Made by a program: the position numbers and the translations under genes
Assembly (NCBI RefSeq): GCF_040267705.1
Contig: NZ_CP158374.1
Location: 3,100,001 to 3,164,000, forward strand
From: Agromyces sp. G08B096
GTDB lineage: Bacteria; Actinomycetota; Actinomycetes; Actinomycetales; Microbacteriaceae
Direction: 5' to 3'
DNA length: 64,000 nucleotides
Notes under the pieces: model-generated
What the model saw: the letters and a program-made list of their open reading frames with translations, nothing else
What the model was told of the DNA's origin: nothing
The model's database searches: none
In this document: positions 55,892 to 64,000 of the stretch, piece by piece
Position numbering within the stretch: the stretch's first letter is position 1
Layout of the letters: every line of letters begins with the position of its first letter

Positions 55892-55907
55892 TCGCGGGGC
55901 GTTCGGT

Positions 55908-55923
55908 GGCGGCCGTGGCCGCC
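55908..55923. terminator. Small GC hairpin after the Nudix gene
   Basis: GGCGGCC (55908-55914), GT, GGCCGCC (55917-55923). A 7-bp stem with a too-tight loop, in the 40-bp gap between convergent genes; a weak candidate. Confidence 0.35.
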
Positions 55924-55931
55924 CCGGCCCG

Positions 55932-56699
55932 TCAGCCGTCGCCGAGCGTGAACTCGAGCAGGCCGAGCGTCGTCGCCGCATCGCGCAGCACGAGGAACCC
56001 GACGATTCCGACGATCCACGCCGTCGTCTCGCCCGACGTGCGCTGCAGCCAGTCCGCGAACCGGCGGAGCGCGGGCTCCACGAGCGGCCGAGCCGCGACG
56101 CGGACGAGGAGCAGCAGGAGCGCGGGCGCGATCATCACCAGGCAGTACGCGGCGAGCACCCAGATCCACTCGGAGGCCGGGAGCCCTGCACCGGTGATGA
56201 GCCCGACCGCTCCGAGGTAGGGCAGCATCGTCGCCGCCTCGATGAGTCCGGCACCGAGCGCGACCACGACGACGGCACCCGCGGGGCCGTCGTCGAGCAG
56301 GCGCGCGCGCCAGCGGGTCAGCCGCCCGGTGCGAGCCGTGGAAGCCACGGGCGGTGCGGCCTCGCCGGCGGCATCCGACCCCCGCTCCCCCGCCTGCCGG
56401 TCGCGACCGATGAAGAAGCTCCACACGAGGAGCACGGCGCCGACCACGAGCTGCACCCAGCGGGCGGCCGGCGTCTCCAGGGCGGCCGCGGCGCCCTCGA
56501 TGATCGCACCGGCGCCGGCCGTGAGCCCGATGCCGAGGAGGAAGTAGAACCCGGCGATCGTGCCGAGGTAGGCGAGCATCCGCCCGGCGCGCACTCGTCC
56601 CGGCGCGATGAGGAAGAACAGCGGGATGAGCAGGGTGCCGATGCTCAGGCTGTCGACGAGCGCGAGCGCGGCGAGCGTCAGGGCGAGTTCGGGGGTCAT
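55932..56699 (-). CDS. GAP (Sap) family membrane protein
   Basis: 255-residue integral membrane protein with six hydrophobic segments. It begins TPELALTLAALALVDSLSIGTLLIPLFFLI and shows a central charged loop (about 98-135), as in the GAP/Sap (sulfolipid-1-addressing) family related to LysE exporters. Mycobacterial members move glycolipids; here the cargo is unknown. Divergent from the histidine kinase gene. Its ATG sits at a short leader with no clear -10 seen. Confidence 0.78.
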   Translation of the reverse strand: MTPELALTLAALALVDSLSIGTLLIPLFFLIAPGRVRAGRMLAYLGTIAGFYFLLGIGLTAGAGAIIEGAAAALETPAARWVQLVVGAVLLVWSFFIGRDRQAGERGSDAAGEAAPPVASTARTGRLTRWRARLLDDGPAGAVVVVALGAGLIEAATMLPYLGAVGLITGAGLPASEWIWVLAAYCLVMIAPALLLLLVRVAARPLVEPALRRFADWLQRTSGETTAWIVGIVGFLVLRDAATTLGLLEFTLGDG

Positions 56700-56806
56700 G
56701 CTCCGATCGTGCGCGCCCGCGGGCAGGCACGCATCGGGCGAACGACGTGCCGACGCTGCATCCTTCGGATGACCCGCCCCGCGGCGGGCTGTGCTGGGAT
56801 GAGGGT

Positions 56807-57985
56807 ATGCACCCCGCCCGCCGGCTCGTCGAGCGTGCGACGACGGCGTACCGCCGGCATCCCGAGCTGTACTCCGCCGTCGCGACGGTCGGCGCGGGCG
56901 CGATCCTCGTCGCCCTCGACCTGCCGCCGCTGTGGATGTCGGCCGCCTGGGCCGATCCCGCGGCGACGCCCGACGCCTGGCGGTACGCGCTGCTCGCGGT
57001 CGCCTTCGGCGTCATGCTCCTGCGGCGGCGGCATCCGATCATCGCGCTCTCCGCCGGCACGGTGCTCTTCGCCGTCGACCTCGCGATGGGCGGCACCATC
57101 GGGATGCTGCTGGTCTTCTTCGACCTCATCTACTCGGCCGCATACTGGGGCTCGCCGCGCGCCCGGACCGTGCTCCTCTGGCTCATCGTCGCCGCCGTCG
57201 CGGCGAGCGCCGTGATCCCGGTCGCCGTCGGCCTGCCCGCTCAACTCGTCGTCCTGCTCGTCCTGCAGTCGTTCGCGATCCTCACCACGCCGTACTGGTG
57301 GGGTGCGGCGGTGCGGCGCAGCCGCGAGCTCGCCGCAAGCGAGGCCGCCCGCGCCGACGATGCGATGCGGCTCTCCGCGCACGAACGGGAGCGCGCGATC
57401 CGCGCCGAGCGCGCGCGCATGGCGCAGGACCTGCACGACGTCATCGCGGGCAACCTCTCGGCCATCGCGATCCACTCCGAGGCGTCGCTGTCGCGCTCGC
57501 CCGACACGGCGCGCGATCGGGCCGCCCTCGCCGCGGTCCGCGAGGCCAGCGTCGCCGGGCTCGACCAGATGCGCTCGATGATCGTGCTGCTGCGCACCGG
57601 CGACGAGTCGCGCGCGGCGCCGCCCCGACTGGCCGAGCTCGACGACCTCATCGCCGCGTCCGGTTTGCCCGTGACCGTCACCGGCACCCCGCCCGATCTG
57701 CCCACCGCCGCCGACCAGGCGGCCGCCCGCATCCTCGTCGAGAGCCTCCGCAACGCGGGCAAGCACCACACCGGCGGACGGGTCGAGCTGCACTTCGACG
57801 CCGGGCCCGGCGTGCACACGATCGTCGTCAGGTCGACGGGCGGCACCCCGGCCCGCGCACCCGGGACCGGTCACGGGGTGCCCATGATGCGCGAGCGCGC
57901 CGAGGGCGTCGGCGGGTCGCTCAGCGCCGGGCCACAGGGCGACGACTGGGTCGTGACGGCCCGCCTGCCGAGGGAGGACGGATGA
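56807..57985 (+). CDS. Two-component sensor histidine kinase, NarL/DesK type
   Basis: 392 residues: four or five membrane segments (about 20-155), a coiled linker, then HisKA_3 (around 200-260) with RARMAQDLHDVIAGNLSAIA (the phospho-accepting His in DLHD) and a HATPase with ESLRNAGKHH and GTGHGVPMMRERAEGVGG. The G1 box is of the reduced actinobacterial form (VRSTGG). TGGGAT (56795-56800) 6 nt before ATG suggests leaderless expression. Overlaps the regulator gene (ATGA). Signal unknown. Confidence 0.9.
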   Translation: MHPARRLVERATTAYRRHPELYSAVATVGAGAILVALDLPPLWMSAAWADPAATPDAWRYALLAVAFGVMLLRRRHPIIALSAGTVLFAVDLAMGGTIGMLLVFFDLIYSAAYWGSPRARTVLLWLIVAAVAASAVIPVAVGLPAQLVVLLVLQSFAILTTPYWWGAAVRRSRELAASEAARADDAMRLSAHERERAIRAERARMAQDLHDVIAGNLSAIAIHSEASLSRSPDTARDRAALAAVREASVAGLDQMRSMIVLLRTGDESRAAPPRLAELDDLIAASGLPVTVTGTPPDLPTAADQAAARILVESLRNAGKHHTGGRVELHFDAGPGVHTIVVRSTGGTPARAPGTGHGVPMMRERAEGVGGSLSAGPQGDDWVVTARLPREDG

Positions 57986-58617
57986 GCATCAGGGTGCTCG
58001 TGGCCGACGACCACGCCGCGATCCGTGCGGGACTCCGGGCCATGCTCGACGGCGACGGCCTCGAGATCGTCGGCGAGGCGGGGGACGGCGCGGCGGCGGT
58101 CAGGAACGCTCGCGCGCTGCGGCCCGACGTGGTGCTCATGGACGTCCGCATGCCGGGCGTCGACGGCATCGAGGCGACACGCGCGATCGTGGCCGACGGC
58201 CTCTCGCAGGTGCTCGTGCTCACCACCTTCGACCTCGACGACTACGTGTTCGGCGCCGTCCGCGCCGGAGCCGCCGGGTTCCTCCTGAAATCGTCCACGG
58301 CCGACCAGCTCCGCACGGCCGTGCTGGCGGTCGCGCGCGGCGAGGGCGTGCTCGCTCCCGAGGTCACCCGCCGGGTGCTCGCCGAGTTCGCCGGCCCCCG
58401 CGAGGCGCCGCCGCCGCCCGGACTCGACGACCTCACGCCGCGGGAACGCGAGGTGCTGCAGGCGCTCGGGCGCGGCCTGTCGAACGCCGAGCTCGCCGCC
58501 GAGCTGGCGATCAGCGAGCCGACCGCGAAGACGCACGTCTCACGGATCCTCGCCAAGCTCGGCGCGTCGAGCCGCATGCAGCTCGCGGTCATCGCCCGGG
58601 AGGCCGGGCTCGCCTGA
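57982..58617 (+). CDS. NarL/LuxR-type response regulator
   Basis: 211 residues: receiver (about 1-120) with ADDHAAIRAGL, phosphorylated Asp in VVLMDVRMPG (D53), T in VLTTFD and K in LLKSS; C-terminal LuxR HTH (about 145-205) with LTPREREVLQALGRGLSNAELAAEL and TAKTHVSRIL. It overlaps the kinase stop by 4 nt and has AGGGAGGA before it. It would bind DNA when phosphorylated by the kinase. Targets unknown; the divergent GAP-family gene is possible. Confidence 0.95.
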   Translation: MSIRVLVADDHAAIRAGLRAMLDGDGLEIVGEAGDGAAAVRNARALRPDVVLMDVRMPGVDGIEATRAIVADGLSQVLVLTTFDLDDYVFGAVRAGAAGFLLKSSTADQLRTAVLAVARGEGVLAPEVTRRVLAEFAGPREAPPPPGLDDLTPREREVLQALGRGLSNAELAAELAISEPTAKTHVSRILAKLGASSRMQLAVIAREAGLA

Positions 58618-58640
58618 CGCCGGTCCCCGTCGACGGCTGC

Positions 58641-59654
58641 TCAGTGCGGCGCGTAGCCGCCGAGCCACCGCGTGATCGCGCGATACGCGGCGGCACGGAC
58701 CGGGGGTCGGGAGAGCAGCACGTCGTGCAGCGCCCCGTCGATGCGGGAGACGGATGCCTCCGCCCCGAGCCGCAGCGACCGTTCGGCGATCTCGTCGACC
58801 ACGAGCACGATGTCGCTCGAGCGCATCTCCTCGCTCCACTGCGGCTGAATGGTCGAGCGGGCCGACAGCAGCGTGAGCACCGGGGCACCCACGTCGATGC
58901 CCGCCGCGACCGTCGCGTGCCCGGCGAGGATCGCGGTGAGCCAGGCCGGATGCGTCGTGAACCCCCGGTCGGGCCGCCAGTCGTGGTCGTACTCCCACTC
59001 CCCGCCCAGCTCCTTCGCGACCGAGCGCGTGTAGAAGCCCAGATCGACGTTCGGCAGCGGCCCCTGCGGGTTGAGCCGGGCCCCCCAGCCGATCACGGGT
59101 GCGAGCGCCTCACGGCCGACGCGGCTGAGCTGGAACTCCAGCCATGGGCTGTTGAGCACCAGTGCATCGGCCCGGCCCGGATGACGGGCCGCCCAGAGCG
59201 ACAGGGTCAGCCCGCCGGTCGAGTGGCCCATCAGGATGAGCGGGCGCCGGGAGGAGGCATCCCGATCGTCGCCGTCGCCCTGCCCCATGGCGATCAGCGC
59301 GGCCTCGATGTCGGCGTCGTAATCGGCGAGGTCCGTGATGTAGCCGCGGGTCTGGCCGGGTCGGATGCTGCGACCGTACTTGCGCAGGTCGAGGGCGAAG
59401 AAGCGCGCGCCGAGCCGGCCCCAGTACTCCGCGAGCTCGGGGTTGAAGAAGTAGTCGCTCCAGCCGTGGACGTAGAGCACGTCGGTCCCGGCCGCGGCGC
59501 CTGGGGCGAAGCGCAGGCGGAACGGCGGGCGGAACCGGACGAGGGTCGCGACGACCTCGCCCTCGTCGTCGGTGCCGAGCGGCAGCGTCAACTGCTCGAA
59601 GCGGTCGCCGAGCACATCGGGCTGCCAGTTCCGCGGCACGGCCGGCTCGGTCAC
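58641..59654 (-). CDS. Alpha/beta hydrolase, monoglyceride lipase-like
   Basis: 337-residue alpha/beta hydrolase: VLYVHGWSDYFFNPELAEYW (oxyanion HG), LDLRKYGRS, nucleophile in LMGHSTGGLTLSLWAARH (Ser) and a late IDGALHDVLLSRP with the catalytic His after an Asp near DIVLVVDE. It looks like a serine lipase or lysophospholipase. GTG 59654 is preceded by GGGGAGG. No signal peptide. Substrate not visible. Confidence 0.85.
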   Translation of the reverse strand: MTEPAVPRNWQPDVLGDRFEQLTLPLGTDDEGEVVATLVRFRPPFRLRFAPGAAAGTDVLYVHGWSDYFFNPELAEYWGRLGARFFALDLRKYGRSIRPGQTRGYITDLADYDADIEAALIAMGQGDGDDRDASSRRPLILMGHSTGGLTLSLWAARHPGRADALVLNSPWLEFQLSRVGREALAPVIGWGARLNPQGPLPNVDLGFYTRSVAKELGGEWEYDHDWRPDRGFTTHPAWLTAILAGHATVAAGIDVGAPVLTLLSARSTIQPQWSEEMRSSDIVLVVDEIAERSLRLGAEASVSRIDGALHDVLLSRPPVRAAAYRAITRWLGGYAPH

Positions 59655-59724
59655 GGCGCCTCCCCTCGTCGTGCGAGCCAGCCTAGTGAGGGGCGCGGCC
59701 GCCGAGTCGCAGCCGCGGCAACCG

Positions 59725-60129
59725 TCACGGCTCGGCGGGCTCGGGCAGTGACGGCGACTCGGGCGGCTCGAACGCTGGCGGAACCGGCGTGAATCGCTCC
59801 GGACGAGCCTTCTGCGGGCGCCGGCGCGTCTGCGCGAGCGGGCGCAGCCGTCCCTCGAAGAACGCCACGGCCGCGAAGGCCACCACGTGATTGAGCGTGA
59901 TCCGCCGCCCCTCGATCGGCAGCGGGTAGGAGGCGGCGTGGTACGTCGCGGCGATCCGCCTGATCGCACGGAGCTCGTCGACCGTCATCGTCAGCGCACG
60001 ATCGGCGAGCCGGTCCTCGCCGTAGTCCCACAGGCTGGCCGCCGTCTGGCTCTCGGAGAACACGATGCTGAAGTTGCTCCGGCCCTGCATCGCGCGCACG
60101 ACGTCGCTGTCCCATCGGTCCGACTCCAT
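59725..60129 (-). CDS. Hypothetical protein
   Basis: 134 residues. N-terminal half (1-95) looks folded and alpha/beta (FSIVFSESQTAASLWDYGEDRLADRAL, then LNHVVAFAAVAFFEGRL); the tail is Pro-rich and disordered (PVPPAFEPPESPSLPEP). No motif known to me. AGGGAGGA precedes ATG 60129. It sits between the hydrolase and prepilin-peptidase genes on the same strand, with gaps of about 70 bp on each side. Confidence 0.65.
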   Translation of the reverse strand: MESDRWDSDVVRAMQGRSNFSIVFSESQTAASLWDYGEDRLADRALTMTVDELRAIRRIAATYHAASYPLPIEGRRITLNHVVAFAAVAFFEGRLRPLAQTRRRPQKARPERFTPVPPAFEPPESPSLPEPAEP

Positions 60130-60203
60130 CGCGGTCCTCCCTGCACGTCACCCGCGCCCGACCACCATGCTGGCACGGGGCACCGGCGAACCATCGTGTC
60201 GCG

Positions 60204-60851
60204 CTACCCCACGAGCAGCACCGCGACCAGCGCCCCGGCGAGCATCGACGGGCCGAACGGAATCGAACCGCGCAGCGTGACGCGCCCCAGCGCGAGGGCG
60301 ATGATCGCGATCGCTCCGCCGATGACGAACGCGCCGGCCAGACCGATGAGCCACGCGTTCAGCCCGAACCAGCCGAGGAGCATGCCGATCACGCCCGCGA
60401 GCTTGACGTCGCCCATGCCCATCGAAGCGGGCGAGACGAGCGCGAGCAGCAGGTAGGCGGCGAACATGGCGGCTCCGCCGAGGAGCGCCCAGACGAGCGG
60501 CAGCCAGGCTCCCGTCACGGCCGAGGCGCCAGCGAGCAGTGCGGCGACAACGGCGAGCGTCGGCACGATGACCCGGTTCGGCAGGCGCTGCTCGGCGAGG
60601 TCGACGATCGCGAGCACCGTCGACGCGGCCGTGAACGCCAGCACCGCCGGCAGCACCGGCTCGAGGCCGACCCGCCAGACGACCACACCCCAGACGACCG
60701 CGGTCGTCGCCGCCGAGACGAGCCGGATGGTCGCCAGCGGCATCCGATCGCCGTGCATGCTGCGCGCAGCCCACGATGCGAGCGGCCACCAGCCCAGTGC
60801 ACCCCCGAGCACGGCGGCGATCAGCACGCTGATCGACGTCGCGAGGGGCAT
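60204..60851 (-). CDS. A24-family prepilin peptidase
   Basis: 215-residue membrane protease with seven or eight hydrophobic segments. The two catalytic Asp motifs are visible: IVDLAEQRLPN (around residue 84) and GMGDVKLAG (around 147). It lacks the N-terminal methylase domain of full PilD, as is usual in actinobacteria. It processes type IV pilin or Tad-like prepilins at the membrane; no pilin gene is in the window. Leaderless: TAGGGT (60863-60858), 6 nt, ATG. Confidence 0.9.
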   Translation of the reverse strand: MPLATSISVLIAAVLGGALGWWPLASWAARSMHGDRMPLATIRLVSAATTAVVWGVVVWRVGLEPVLPAVLAFTAASTVLAIVDLAEQRLPNRVIVPTLAVVAALLAGASAVTGAWLPLVWALLGGAAMFAAYLLLALVSPASMGMGDVKLAGVIGMLLGWFGLNAWLIGLAGAFVIGGAIAIIALALGRVTLRGSIPFGPSMLAGALVAVLLVG

Positions 60852-60943
60852 GCAGGCACCCTAGCGCCCGCGCCGGCGGTGCCTTCCGCGTCGTGCACAC
60901 GCGGGTGGCCGGGAGCTCGGGGCGGTCGCCCGGCGACCGCCCG

Positions 60944-62323
60944 CTAGAGCTCGCCGCGCGAGATGTCGACCATGTCCTCGCGCGGTACGACCTTGATGCG
61001 GGCGCGCCCCTCGGCCTCGCCGAGCGCCATCTCGTGCTCGTCGAGCCGGTGCCAGCCGTCGAGGTCGGTCCAGCGGATGCCTCGGGCCTCGAGCATCTCG
61101 ACGACCGACTCCTCCGACGGTGACTCGGGGTTCCACCAGTTGCCGAGGTCGTTGATGACGTGCTTGATCGTCTCCATCGCGTCGGACTTCGTGTGCCCGA
61201 TGAGGCCGACGGGGCCGCGCTTGATCCAGCCGGTGGCGTACACGCCGTACATCTGACGCGCCTCCCCGGTCTCCTTGTCGCGGATCAGCACCTGGCCCTC
61301 GTGGTTCGGGATGACGCCGAACTTCTTGTCGAACGGGATCCCGGGCAGCGGGGAGCCGAAGTACCCGACGGCCCGGTACACGGCCTGCACGGGCAGCTCA
61401 CGGATCTCGCCGGTGCCGACCACGCCGCCCTCGCCGTCGGGTGCGGTGCGCTCCCACCGGATCGCGCCCACGCGGCCGGTGCCGTCGTCGACGAGCTCGA
61501 GCGGCTTGGCGAAGAAGTGCAGGTGCAGACGGCGCGACGCCTGGCCGACCTCGCGCTGACGCCACTGCTGCAGCACCTTGTCGATGACGAACACCTGCTT
61601 GTTGCCGGCCACGGCGGCGCGAGCCGCGTCGTCGTAGTCGAAGTCCTCGTCGTAGACGATCATGTCGACGTCGCGGAGCTCGCCGAGCTCGCGCAGCTCG
61701 AGCGGCGTGAACTTCACCGAGGTCGGGCCTCGGCGGCCGAACACGTGCACGTCGGTGACGGGCGAGGCGGCCAGGCCCTCGGCGACGTTCGCAGGGATCT
61801 CGGTGGGCATGAGGTCTTCGACGTGCTTGGCGAGGATGCGCGAGACGTCGAGGGCCACGTTGCCGTTGCCGATGACGGCGACCTCTTTCGCGTCGAGCGG
61901 CCAGGTGCGCGGGAAGTCGGGGTGGCCGTCGAACCAGCTGACGAACTCAGCGGCGCCGTAGGAGCCCTCGAGCTCGATCCCCGGGATGTTGAGCGAGGCG
62001 TCGCGCACGGCGCCCGTGGCGAAGATCACGGCGTTGTAGTGGCGCTTGAGGTCGTCGAGGGTGAGGTCCTCGCCGAAGCGCACGTTGCCGAAGATGCGGA
62101 TGTCACCCCGGTCGAGCACCTCGCGGAGCGCGGTGATGATGCCCTTGATGCGCGGGTGGTCGGGCGCCACGCCGTACCGCACGAGGCCGTAGGGAGCCGG
62201 GAGGTGGTCGAACAGGTCGATCGAGACGTCGAAGTTCCGTTCCGCCTTGAGCAGGATGTCGGCGGCGTAGATGCCGGCGGGTCCGGCGCCGATGATGGCC
62301 AGGCGCAGCTTGTTCCTCGTCAC
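60944..62323 (-). CDS. fprA: Ferredoxin/adrenodoxin-NADP+ reductase, FprA type
   Basis: 459-residue flavoprotein. Seen: FAD-binding IIGAGPAGIYAADILL (9-24), GLVRYGVAPDHPRIK (conserved substrate region), NADP-binding VAVIGNGNVALDVSRIL, and a late GWIKRGPVGLIGHTKSDA. It moves electrons between NADPH and ferredoxin. GTG 62323 lies 14 nt past the polyprenyl synthase stop with AGGAGAGA overlapping that stop, so both are in one operon. Confidence 0.93.
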   Translation of the reverse strand: MTRNKLRLAIIGAGPAGIYAADILLKAERNFDVSIDLFDHLPAPYGLVRYGVAPDHPRIKGIITALREVLDRGDIRIFGNVRFGEDLTLDDLKRHYNAVIFATGAVRDASLNIPGIELEGSYGAAEFVSWFDGHPDFPRTWPLDAKEVAVIGNGNVALDVSRILAKHVEDLMPTEIPANVAEGLAASPVTDVHVFGRRGPTSVKFTPLELRELGELRDVDMIVYDEDFDYDDAARAAVAGNKQVFVIDKVLQQWRQREVGQASRRLHLHFFAKPLELVDDGTGRVGAIRWERTAPDGEGGVVGTGEIRELPVQAVYRAVGYFGSPLPGIPFDKKFGVIPNHEGQVLIRDKETGEARQMYGVYATGWIKRGPVGLIGHTKSDAMETIKHVINDLGNWWNPESPSEESVVEMLEARGIRWTDLDGWHRLDEHEMALGEAEGRARIKVVPREDMVDISRGEL

Positions 62324-62337
62324 GGGTTCGGTCTCTC

Positions 62338-63459
62338 CTAGTTGGATCGTTCGACGATGGTGTCGGCGAAGCGCGTGAGCGCCTTCTTCACGGGGCCCTC
62401 GGGCAGCGGCGCGAGCGCATCGACCGCGTCGCGGGCCCAGCGGTGCGCCTCGTCGAGGGTGGCGCGGGTCGCCTCATGATCGCGGAGCTCCGCGACGATC
62501 GCGTCGACCGTCTGCGCCGAGGGCACGATGCGGGATGCCTGGGTGTTGGTGTCGAACGCGTCGGCGGCGGCCGCTGGGTCGGGCGGCATGACGTCGCGCT
62601 CGATGCGCGCGAGCAGGGCGGCGGAGGAGGCATCCGTCTTCGCCAGTTCGCGCAGCCGCAGCAGCGGCAGCGTGACGACGCCGGCGCGCAGGTCGGTGCC
62701 CGGCACCTTGCCGGTGGCCGCGGGGCTCGGCGAGAGGTCGATGACGTCGTCGATGAGCTGGAACGCGACGCCGATCTTCTCGCCGAACGCCACGATGGGC
62801 GCCTGGTACGCGGGGTCGGCGTTGGAGAAGATGATGCCCGACTGGGCGGCGGCGGCGATGAGCGAGCCGGTCTTGTCGGCGAGCACCTGGATGTAGTGCG
62901 CGATGGGGTCTTCGTGGCCCTGCGGCCCCACGGTCTCGTGCAGCTGCCCGAGCACGAGCCGCTCGAACGTGTCGGCCTGCATGCGGATGGCCCGCTCGCC
63001 GAGCCGCGCCATGAGCTGGCTCGCGCGGGCGAACAGCAGGTCGCCGGTGAGGATGGCCACCGAGTTGCCCCACACGGTCTGCGCGCTCGGGACGCCGCGG
63101 CGGCGCTCGGACTCGTCCATGACGTCGTCGTGGTACAGGCTCGCGAGGTGGGTGATCTCGATCGCCTCGGCGGCGGTGACGACGTCGTCGGTCACACCGT
63201 CGCCGAGCTGCGCGGTGAGGAGGGTCAGCATGGGCCGCACGCGCTTGCCGCCGGCGTCGAGCAGGTACCTCGCGGACGTGCCGGCGATCGGATCGGCGTA
63301 GCTGACCTCGCGCACGAGACCCGCCTCGACGCGGTCGAGCCCGTCGTCGATCGCCCTGGCCATGGCCCGATCGGCCGCGGAGGCGAAGACGCGCTCGCTC
63401 AGCCCGAGGTTGGCGGCGAGCGAGGAGCCGCGACGCGCGACCGGGAGGCTCGGTTTCAC
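62338..63459 (-). CDS. Polyprenyl diphosphate synthase (menaquinone side chain)
   Basis: 373-residue all-helical trans-prenyltransferase. First Asp-rich motif LYHDDVMDESERRRG, GGKRVRP for IPP binding, GDLLFARA, second Asp-rich QLIDDVIDL and KTGSLIAAA are all present. Presence beside menG points to the long-chain synthase for menaquinone (heptaprenyl to nonaprenyl); chain length is not decided here. GTG 63459 is leaderless: TAGGCT (63472-63467), 7 nt upstream. Confidence 0.92.
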   Translation of the reverse strand: MKPSLPVARRGSSLAANLGLSERVFASAADRAMARAIDDGLDRVEAGLVREVSYADPIAGTSARYLLDAGGKRVRPMLTLLTAQLGDGVTDDVVTAAEAIEITHLASLYHDDVMDESERRRGVPSAQTVWGNSVAILTGDLLFARASQLMARLGERAIRMQADTFERLVLGQLHETVGPQGHEDPIAHYIQVLADKTGSLIAAAAQSGIIFSNADPAYQAPIVAFGEKIGVAFQLIDDVIDLSPSPAATGKVPGTDLRAGVVTLPLLRLRELAKTDASSAALLARIERDVMPPDPAAAADAFDTNTQASRIVPSAQTVDAIVAELRDHEATRATLDEAHRWARDAVDALAPLPEGPVKKALTRFADTIVERSN

Positions 63460-63513
63460 GATCCCCAGCCTACCGGGGCGGTCGCTGAGCGGTTGCCGCG
63501 TGCCGTCCGCTGG

Positions 63514-64000
63514 TCAGCTGGGCTTTCTGGCGCGATGCAGCGCGACCACGCCGAGGGTGAGGTTGCGCCACTGCACGTCGCGCCAGCCCGCCTCGCGGAG
63601 CCAGCCCGCGAGGGTGCGCTGGTCGGGCCAGGCGTTGATCGACTCGTTGAGGTAGTCGTAGGCGGTGTCGTTGGAGCTCGAGAGCCGCACGAGCGGCGGC
63701 ATGACGTACCGCTGGTAGAACCCGTAGCCAGCACGCACGAGCCCGACCGGCGGGTGCGAGAACTCGCAGATGACGAGGCGGCCGCCGGGCCTCGTCACCC
63801 GAAGGAACTCCGCGAGGGCGAGCTTCGGCTCGTTGACGTTGCGCAGGCCGAAGGAGATGGTGACGGCGTCGAACTCGTCGTCGCCGAACGGCAGCGCGGT
63901 GGCGTCGGCCTCGACGAAGACGAGGTTCGGCACGTGCGCCTGGCGGCGCCGCCCGACCTCGATCATTCCGGGCGAGAAATCGGCGGCGACGACCGAGGCG
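63514..64000 (-). CDS. menG: Demethylmenaquinone methyltransferase, N-terminus beyond window
   Basis: C-terminal about 160 residues of a UbiE/MenG SAM-dependent methyltransferase. Seen: [13 protein letters not shown] at the edge, [19 protein letters not shown], the family signature ISFGLRNV, then [15 protein letters not shown] and [14 protein letters not shown]. It makes menaquinone from demethylmenaquinone. The start and SAM-binding loop lie past base 64000. It is on the same strand as the polyprenyl synthase, 54 bp upstream of it, but that gene has its own leaderless promoter. Confidence 0.94.
   Translation of the reverse strand, partial: ASVVAADFSPGMIEVGRRRQAHVPNLVFVEADATALPFGDDEFDAVTISFGLRNVNEPKLALAEFLRVTRPGGRLVICEFSHPPVGLVRAGYGFYQRYVMPPLVRLSSSNDTAYDYLNESINAWPDQRTLAGWLREAGWRDVQWRNLTLGVVALHRARKPS

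Noticed and set aside
57841-57960. Apparently degenerate G1 box (VRSTGG) in the histidine kinase
   Set aside because: Reduced G1 boxes followed by GHG..MRERA are common in actinobacterial NarL/DesK-type kinases, so this is not good evidence of inactivity.

Overview
The window is high-GC (about 70%) actinobacterial chromosome. Gene content (malE-F-G plus GH13 enzymes, polyprenyl synthase and MenG, FBP-domain, DUF1918 and DUF2510 proteins, a sortase-type LAXTG signal), the very frequent GGATGCC/GGCATCC heptamer and the many leaderless starts point to Microbacteriaceae (Agromyces/Leifsonia-like). The genus cannot be fixed from the sequence alone. There is no sign of phage, insertion sequences, CRISPR or rRNA, and base composition is even throughout, so this looks like ordinary chromosome with several accessory metabolic cassettes.

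Layout. 1-5575: GABA catabolism operon (gabT, gdh, gabD, with gabD cut by the window edge) and a divergent PucR-type regulator. 5680-8237: small housekeeping genes (DUF1918, SGNH hydrolase, FBP zinc protein, BASS transporter). 8310-19010: a SufS-like class V aminotransferase, a seven-gene operon (peptide-type ABC transporter, luciferase-like monooxygenase, two alkylhydroperoxidase/CMD proteins) and a second NtaA/DszA-like flavin monooxygenase, together resembling an uptake and desulfurization cassette for an unknown organosulfur compound. 19300-27709: DNA/RNA functions (GIY-YIG-like protein, LigD-type polymerase, DinB, DEAD-box helicase) interleaved with a formaldehyde dehydrogenase-like ADH, a flavodoxin-like reductase and a cysteine-less HesB protein. 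27761-36305: a cell-wall-anchored metallophosphoesterase, membrane proteins, hydrolase, WYL and TetR regulators with visible operators. 36372-36555: tRNA-Met and tRNA-Thr. 36665-44470: maltodextrin uptake (malEFG) with two GH13 enzymes and a pair of LacI-type operators in the divergent promoter region. 44692-47856: M23 peptidase, inositol monophosphatase-like, SRPBCC protein. 47912-52209: three paralogues of a small protein family of unknown function around an EAL phosphodiesterase and a bacteriophytochrome-GGDEF photoreceptor. 52332-58617: tRNA-Tyr, PH-domain protein, LacI regulator, YajQ (a c-di-GMP-binding family), Nudix, GAP-family protein, NarL-type two-component system. 58641-64000: hydrolase, prepilin peptidase, ferredoxin-NADP reductase, polyprenyl diphosphate synthase and the C-terminal part of MenG (menaquinone pathway).

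How the genes work together. GabT, Gdh and GabD form a closed route from GABA to succinate, with Gdh recycling the 2-oxoglutarate. MalEFG imports maltodextrins that the two GH13 enzymes cleave. The phytochrome-GGDEF, EAL and YajQ genes suggest light-responsive c-di-GMP signalling. About 20 genes have a -10 hexamer 5-7 nt before the start codon, so leaderless transcription is a major expression mode here; that spacing also decided several start codons.
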